NCBI GenBank assembly: GCA_008931825.1
Contig: QXVZ01032457.1
Location: 1 to 20,378, forward strand
From: Phallusia fumigata
Lineage: Eukaryota; Chordata; Ascidiacea; Phlebobranchia; Ascidiidae
Length of the DNA stretch: 20,378 nucleotides
Direction of reading: 5' to 3'
Part shown: in pieces, positions 10,201 through 19,200 of the stretch
How the letters are laid out: each line of letters begins with the position of its first letter
How positions within the stretch are numbered: the stretch's first letter is position 1
Notes under the pieces: model-generated
Told to the model about the DNA's origin: nothing
Databases searched by the model: none
What the model saw: the letters and a program-made list of their open reading frames with translations, nothing else
Position numbers and translations under genes: made by a program

Positions 10201-13200
10201 GCGTTGATTGTGTATTTTATGTTGGTACATAAAAACAACCGATTTAATAATAAGGTGGCATAAGTTTTTTTAATTTTTTAACGCCAACATGTACATTTTG
10301 GGACTGTTCTGCTAATCCACAGCCTGCAAATATGTTTTTTTGAGAAAAAGGCCCAGGCTAAGGGTCAGCAACAAAAGGTTTAATAGCTCTGGCCTAAACT
10401 TTAATAATAAGTATTTTCGGCTTGGTAGTATAGTGGCAGCTTTTAAATTTCAATATTTCATCAAATGTTTAGATAGTAACCAGCAAAGGAACAAGATGTT
10501 TTGGATGCAATTCATCAGGGGAGAGGGAGGCTTGGATTGAAAAGATTAGAAGGGCTATTAATCCAAACTTGGTAAGTAGAGCTGGTAGTATAATTTCACA
10601 AACAACTTTACACTACTTAATTATTTAGTTTTTTTTTTAATAAATAATTTTTTTCTTTAGGCAAATAAATAACTCACCAAATCTAACGAATTGTTTTCCT
10701 TTTTTACCCCCATGAATGGTTGACAGATATTCACCTGATTTTAATCTTTTCTAATTTGAAAAAAGAGAGTTAGTTTAAAGCTGAGTTGGAGCAAGTATAT
10801 TTGTTTGTATCAATTACAGTTACACAATACTCCTTTAATTACTCTCACGTAATTAATGTATTTAAATACATAACTAGGGGTCCCCCGTCCCTGGGGTGAT
10901 ACTGTGCATTTTTCTTGCAAACATGTCTTTTGGAATGCAAAGTTTTACGAGTTCAAATGAAACTTCCACAGGTGATAGTATGGCCTTTGTTAGGCCATGG
11001 CCTCCCACAGATTTGAAGAAAAGTTGAAGAAAACGTGTGGCAGTTTGTGTGTTTTGTGATGTGTCACTAGCTCGGTAGTGGTCTATTTTTTTAAATAGGA
11101 AATTTTCATAGACATTTTGTTGGGTCGGTTTTTTGTGACCCTTCGATGCATTTGACCCTATAGCACTATCCATTACTCCTCTGGCCTCCTAAAATGGGTC
11201 TGTCGAATCAATAAACATTGCCTGAACTAGGTGAAACTTGGATAGTTGTCGTTTGTAAATAGTTTATAAATTGGGTCATAGTGAAATGTCATTCTACTTT
11301 TCTTAGTTAATGTAATTATCACCATTTCTTTCATTAAATAAAAACCGATCAGATAAAATTTATGCAAAATATCTGCTATTGTTTTGTGTGCATATTCATG
11401 GAACCGTACAATTTTATCCAGAAAAGTGCATAATTGACAACTTTTCTGTGTGGAAACATGTGTTTCTGCCTTCTGAAACAATAATTAGGTAACTTTGGGG
11501 CCCAATAGAAGTAATGTAGTGAATATATAAATTCTTTTTTAAATTGGATCATAGTATATGTGGAATTGCTACACAGTGTTCTAGTTTTAATACAATTTTT
11601 GGTGATTAAAATTATTCAAGAATATGTTTTAGGACAACTGCCACCGTATGGAACATCAGCTGACCCTGTTTGTGCAAGAGGCCAAAGGACTTCCAGCCAA
11701 AAAAAAGTATTTCTGTGAAATTTGTTTGGACAGAAAGCTTTGTGCAAGAACCACATCAAAATGGAAAAACGACAGGTTATTTAGTTTTTGTTACTTATAC
11801 AATGTTAAATTTTTAAAAAAAATTTAGAAATAAATATAGGAATCATTTGTATTGGGGCATATTTTTTTTGAAGATTGCATTTTACAATATGATGCTTAAA
11901 AACTAGTTGATAAAGTTATAATCCTGAGTTGTACAAACTAACCTATGTTTAATTTACAGCACTGTGTTTTGGGGAGAACAATTTCAATTTTCTTCAATAC
12001 CCAAAATGGATGACATCACTGTACATCTATACAAGGATTCGGATAAGAAAAAGAAAAAGGACAAGGACTATATTGGTCTTGTGAATCTTTCTGTGAGATC
12101 TCTTGTGAATCAACAATCACTTGAAAAATGGTGAACTTTTACTTTTTATTTTCACCACACTACACAAACAAAAAGTTTCTCTGATTCATAATTTCTATAA
12201 TTCTATGTTACTTGCAAAGCAATCGAATAAACTTTGCTTTGTGAACATTTAGATTTTGAACTGCTTGTCCTGGTTAAATGTAAACCTAATAAATTAAATG
12301 TATGGTAATAAAAGTCAGGATTGTCACCAGATTGGTCAACATAAACCAGAATGGTTGCTTTGTTGCTCCCTCTAATGGCTGAACTTTAAAATAAATTTGG
12401 GTCTGCCTTCTGAAGGTTTGGTGGATTGTGATTAATTTTTTTACCAGTAGATATAGTCATACAGTTGTGTAATAATACATTTCTTTGTTTGACCCCATAG
12501 CCTGTATAGTTACTGCAAGAGCCCCTTAAAATGAATTAATTTTTCAAACAATGCTGTAAGAGCAGAAATTTAAACATTATGATGTATTTGATTGCTGTGT
12601 TTAATCCTATATTCCTGGCAGTTGAATTAGAAACTCTTTCAATAAATAAAAAAATAAAATAAAATACACAACAAATATTTGCTATTGTTCTGTACGTTTA
12701 CGTTATCTTTATCTGCAGCTTATGTGTGTGGGGTGATTGCAAGCAAAAACAACAATGTGATAAAAGGCTACAGAAACCCAGTGTAAAATAATAGAGTGAA
12801 AACATAGTTTTTTTCTGAAAAACAGGGAATTACCACATTGTGCTAGTGCCATTACATTTTATTTTGTGAAGTTAGATTGCAATTACAATAAAAAGAGTTT
12901 TGGAGGCAAATCCAGTAAACTAAAATGAGATAAAAATTTAGAAAAAGTTCATAACCACTGGACTGGTGCATATTCCCTTTCAGTTGGTTTTATGTGAATG
13001 CGAGTTAAAGTTAGTTTAAAATTCTTTGGGTTTTTAGGCTTTTTTGTATTTTTTCACTTTTGATATCCCAAATATTAGACATAAACATAATTTTTAGTGA
13101 TAATAATTTTCGAAGGTCACATAGAGAACACGATAGTTACCTTCTGTGTATGTCGTGAATGTGAAGTGAAGTTTTAATTTTGATTTAATATCAACCTTTT

Positions 13201-16200
13201 GTAAAGGTACACTTTATCCACGCCAAGTGGAAACAACAAAAACAAAGCAGGGGAATCTTTGGCTGTGAGAATTAAAGTGAGATTTCAATCAATTCATGTC
13301 CTTCCAACTGAACAGTACAAGGATTTCGCAGAGCATGTGTCTGTTAACTACAAATCAATTTGCAACACATTGAGTAATGTGCTTGCAGTGTCAAGAAAAG
13401 ATGAAATTGCTCGAATTTTCGTTAACATTATGTATGCCACTGGATCAATCAAGGTATGTTAGGAGTTGATGGTTTGCTTACATTTCAGTGTCAAAAAAAA
13501 AACTTCTTTCATTTTTCCCAGGATTATATGTGTGACATTGTAATGGGTGAAGTAGAAAAGGTTGAAGAAGAAAGTTTAATATTTCGTGAAAATACAATTG
13601 GTACCAAATCTGTTGAAGCTTTTCTGCGATTGGTTGGCATGAAATATCTACATGATGCACTGGGTAGGATATTTATATGCAGAAACAAATTTTTTTGTCT
13701 ATGTTGTGTGTTTTGTGTGCAGGTGACTTCATCCAAGCAATTTTTACAATGGAAGAAGAGTGTGAAGTGGATGGAAGCAGATTACCCCCACATGCACATT
13801 TGGAAAGCAATCAAAATAACTTACGCATGAGTTGTGAAATTGCCCTTTGTAAAATAACGTCTTCTATTGGGTGAGTTTTTGTGCAAACAAAATTCTCTAT
13901 AAGCAACAAGCAGAGGCATCTGAAAAAAATAAAATTTTGACTTATACTATAACTTGATGCTAAACATATGTTTACAGAAACTTTCCTTCTGAGTTGCGTG
14001 AAGTTTTATCAATATGGAGAACAAGATGTGAAGATGCTGGTCGACCACGTATAGCCAATCGTCTTGTTACTGCATCACTGTTCTTACGTCTTTTGTGCCC
14101 GTCCATTCTTAACCCTAGTTTATTTGGTCTTGCAAATGAAGTTCCTGATCCCAAAACATCACGAACTTTGACGCTTATTGCAAAAGTCATTCAAAATCTT
14201 GCCAACAGAAGCAGGTTTGCCTAATTTAATGATTTTTTATGATAAACCTAAGTGTAAAATTCACTGTTACAATGTTAATTGTTAATTTTCTCAGATTCGG
14301 AACCAAAGAGGAATACATGCAATTTATGGATACATTTGTACGAGATAAATGGGATGTAATGGGAGAATTTATAAACAATGTTTCAGATCATGCTTATCCT
14401 GCCCTCAAAAGAGGGTTTGAAGGTTACATTGATCTTGGAAAGGAATTTGCCAAGTTGCATGCATTTTTTGTGGAAGTTTTGCCTGGTCTTAATGAAGTAG
14501 GTCTTGTAATATATGTACATTTTTTGTAATAAACTTGTGCATGTTTTAAGGTAAAAGTGTTTTAATTGTGTCCATATGCAGAATGTCGTCCAAAGTTTGG
14601 GGGAGTTAAAAGAAATCATAGGCAAAATTTCCCAATCACTTGAAAATCCATGTACTACACCTGCGTTAAGACCATCTGGTTCCCGTCTTCGTTGTGTATC
14701 CACTGAACCATCATGCGATTTAACTCAAATTGATGAGTGCTTTCAGCCACCAACGTATGTTAGTTTTCTTGTTTGGTGTGGTCAAGGATCTGAAATGTTG
14801 TTTTGTGTAGAACTTCTGTTACGGTTCATGCTGAATGTAGCCAGTCATCTATGGGCGCTAGCAATCGTTCTCCACCAACTGCCTCTTCGTTGCTTGACTT
14901 GCGTCATTTAGCGTCAGTTCATGATGACAATACGTGTGACGATCAGGGAGTAGCCAATGGATTTTCATCTGCCCACCATGGCAGTCATTCATCTGTAGCT
15001 GTAAGTTAGAATGGGTGTCTGTGCAGATTTTGCTGATGTATTTGTTTGAAACTTCCCAAACATCGGGCAAAATGAACATATGGTGCTTGTGGTTTCTATA
15101 ATCCCTCACACTTTGTATGTGTGCCACAGACAAAAAATTTTTCCTAGAATAAAGCCTTTTTTTCTATTGTATGATGTAAACCCCCTGTAATCAGCTGGTG
15201 TTTGATTTGAAAGCTTCATTCTATTGAGGCTATTATTCAGTGTTCGTAACTCTTTGATAACGAACTGTGGTCAAACCACAGGCTTGTTTTCACCTATCAT
15301 CGGGGAGCACTGGACTGTACATTTTGGAAAATGGTTCTAATTAGTACCGATCCTTTTGAAATACCACCTGTCGTGTACGGGCACAATTTGATTGTAATAA
15401 CATTTACTTTTAAATGATTCAGTGTTAAAAAAACAATGATATATTTAAAGTTTCTTGTACTTGTTTNATCCTTTTGAAATACCACCTGTCGTGTACGGGC
15501 ACAATTTGATTGTAATAACATTTACTTTTAAATGATTCAGTGTTAAAAAAACAATGATATATTTAAAGTTTCTTGTACTTGTTTTGTGCAGTTATCTAGT
15601 AGTTTTAACAACAGCAACAACAATACATCTAATCAACGTCCGCGCCAAACCTTATTATCAATGGAGAATATCGGGAATAGAAACCGAAGCCAAGACTCAT
15701 CACCTCTTATGTTTTCCAATCCTGCTTATCGCGTAAAAAGCCAATCTGTTGCTTTTCCTGTAACAAGCAAACGACAATCATCAAGTGATTATGCAAGAGG
15801 TACCTATTTTATTTGAACTGTAAAAGTTTTACCCATGTAATGGGAACCCCATTCAGCATTGTATGCTTTGTACTTTTAATACAAACTCAGTAATGCATTT
15901 TCGGTTGCAGGTCCTTTAGCGTTTACCAATCCGTTGCAATCTATTTCTTTGTCAAAAAGCCATCACCTGGAAACAGTTTTTACCACGGAAACTGTTACCT
16001 ATTCTGCACCATCTCGGTCCTCCCTAGTTAGTTATCCAAAAATCTCGAAAAATGATCCACAAGGAAGTTATGAGAGTGATTCATCCAAGGACAGTGTGTC
16101 CGATGATGACGATAGCCATTCTACAACACTGTCATCCAGACAATCATCAACTACGACTGGTGATGAAAGTGCTAGTAGCTCTGTTGGTATTTCAATGCCA

Positions 16201-19200
16201 CGAGATATTAAACACAGCTCCACACCACGTCACCAACCTGAAGAAAATCCAGTTTCTGCACAAAAAGCATTTCCTTTAGAAGCGGATGAGGACTCACTGA
16301 TGACCACAGCATGTAACGTCCCTTCATCAGTTTCCAGTGCGAACTTACGCACTGGTTTACAGTCACAGCCATCTGCCCGCAAAACTGGAAACCCAAGCCG
16401 GCTGGCTCATCCCCAACCCAAGCCTCGTTTGAGTGTTTGCATTGGGGGTGACTCCAAAAAAGTTCGTCCTTCAATGTCCACCTCAAATCCGAGCGGTGTT
16501 GAGCAGCTGAAAAAAGAGACAGTAAATGTTTTGCATGGGGCTTCAACTCAATCTGCCAATTTGCAACTCACACAGGAATCAGGAGCTTTTTTGGAGCTTA
16601 ACAAAGGACCAGGTGAGTAATAAAGCAAGTTGTAATTACATCAGCTCTGGGTCCCCTGTGAAATGAACACATTGTTTTCATTTTGTTTTGATGGCTTTGT
16701 GATTGATCAGTATCATGACTTCATGGGTGCTTCACACAGAAATGGGTGTTTATGCGGGACTGCAAGGTGGTGTTTGTTTCTTTGGCTAAACTTAAGCTGT
16801 ACTTGTGCAGTAGTAACCACGGGTTGTTTTGGTATAGGTCAGTACTATCATAAATGCAAAACCTCCTAATACGTAGGAGTAATTAATGACAGCCCTATAG
16901 TTGATATTGGACCACTGCTTCATGCTTAAAACAAACATTCCCACAGGCTGCTTGGCAGTAATTTAGTTAGTGAAAATCAAGCTGTGATTGCATAGTGCTA
17001 ACCAAAATGTGTTTGCTTTATCACACTGTAAAAAAACAGTGCATTATAATACCTCTACTGCCATTTGCAGTAGTAGTTTACAATACATTAGTATGTAAGT
17101 CTGGCAAGGGGTGAAATGTTGTTTTCGAATTTATAGCACACCATTGAAAACATGTTGGAAAGATTGTTTAAATTTTGTATTCCAAAGAAGTCAACCTATT
17201 AGTTTGTGTGGATGTAGGGTTTAATTTGTGTCTTAGAAAATGTTATTCCCATAATGTTAGAAATGGTTGCATTTACCAAAGGTATTTTAACTGTTTGTTT
17301 AAACTTTTTGTACTGATTCTATCTACTGTTACCAATCAGCAACTTGCATGTGTGTGCGGGCCTATCTGTTTAGACTTGAAGTTATTATTCGTCCCCTATC
17401 ATGAAGGGGCACATATTGTTTTCACTTTTTTCTGTGTGATGCAGGTTCGTTTTAAACGTTTAATTATATAAAAGTCGTTTCAATTTCTTCAAATTTGCAC
17501 ACATGATTTAAAGGTATCCAAAGTTGTGCACTTTAACTTTTGACCACAGTTGACCCATTGGTTCATCAGCAGGCCCCCAAAACATAAAAAATTTTAAAGC
17601 AGCAATAGTTATCAAAGTATTTCACCTGAAGCATTACAGTTGAAAAATATTGTTTAGAGTTTGTAGTCCAATTTGATGCAGCTCAGCCAAAGGTTGCTGC
17701 TGCTCAATGTGTTACAAAGTGTGGCTATGGAGTTTAAATCATACTTTTGACACTCATATCGTATTTGGCATGGTGTTAGATATGATTTATTTGGATTGTA
17801 GAAGGTATTCTTTGCTTTTCGTTTAAATTTTTTGTTCTGATTCTTAAACTGACCTAGCCCTATTAACAACATCATCAATTAGCGATTGTATGTGTGGGGA
17901 CTCATACATTTATGCTTGCAGGAATAATTAAATTATAAAATGCCAAAGAAATAAGGGACCCAATGTAATGATATATATCCACTGAAATAAAAAGACATGG
18001 TATAGGTGGAAAATGTCATTAAGGGGTTGTAGTGTATGTGCAATGACACATATAGAATGCCACCTCTGTGTTATTTAAAAGTGAAAATTTGTGTCATCAG
18101 GGTATGTCGCTACCTGTGTGAACCCAAAGTCCTGCTTGCTATGTTGTCCCCTCTATGGTTTATAACAACATTTAAATTTATAAAATTTTAATAAACTTTA
18201 GGATGGACCATTGTCTGGTAGTTTGTTGTTTGATTTTTTTGAGCCTATAGCCCAAACTGTTAATCTTCTTGGCCCCTAAATTAGGTCAAAATATTTGTTT
18301 ATGTCCAAATTGGATGGTATTCAAACAGGTTAAAAACATGCCATTATGGTTTATCATTTGTTGTGTTAAACCCTTGAGCCCCCCTCTAGCCCCCTAAACT
18401 TTGGAGATTGGGCCATTGTGTTGTGTCATTTTATTTTCGTGAGATGATTTTACATTGGCAACTCTTTCATTAAATTAAACACAATGACTGCTTTTACTCT
18501 GCATACACATTTATGGCACTTTTCAATTTTTATCATGTATCTAGTTTATAAAAGATATTTTTTTGGTAATTGTTCTTTTTGTTCTTGACTTATGAATGAT
18601 TGTACCATCAGGTGAAGACTGTGAGGGATTGGTGACAGCTCCTGTCGCTGCAGTGAAGTCTAGAACTGTTGTACGTACTTCAAATGCAATGAGAATGAAA
18701 ACTCCAAAACATTCAACTTCATTACAACAGCAAATACAGCCCTTCTCACAGGTGATGGCCCATTCTTTCTTCTGTATCAGTGGTTCCAAATCTTTTAGTC
18801 CCCCTTTTGATACCGACAACATATGCTAGACTCCCCACAAATTGTCGGCCAAGCATGGCCTGTGTTCCATGCTTTATATGCATTCCATATATATTGTAAG
18901 CAAAACCATTACCTCATAAACAGGAAAGCAATGAGNTAGACTCCCCACAAATTGTCGGCCAAGCATGGCCTGTGTTCCATGCTTTATATGCATTCCATAT
19001 ATATTGTAAGCAAAACCATTACCTCATAAACAGGAAAGCAATGAGATAAAACTGCTGTATCATATGCTGCAAGGTAGTGTTCTATGTTGCAATCTATCTA
19101 TGTTACATCACAATGCGGTATTGTTTTCCTTCATAAAAAAGGTTGTAATTAAGCCTGTATCCAGGTCTAGTGTAAAACGCTAGTTTCCTAAAAATCATGA

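Larger units (their letters stand above)
8568..10472 (+). other. Introns around the missing PH exon
   Basis: AT-rich and CpG-poor. It contains a copy of a dispersed repeat (about 8685-9680) and the assembly gap at 10191. Apart from the three-base remnant before a GTAAGT donor at 10194, I found no exon. The open frame at 9620-9859 overlaps the repeat end and does not look like the family. Confidence 0.6.

Noticed and set aside
10340..10540. Plus-strand 66-codon frame
   Set aside because: Out-of-frame shadow of the true PH exon at 10473-10571.
16208..16546. Minus-strand 112-codon frame
   Set aside because: Antisense shadow of exon 16.
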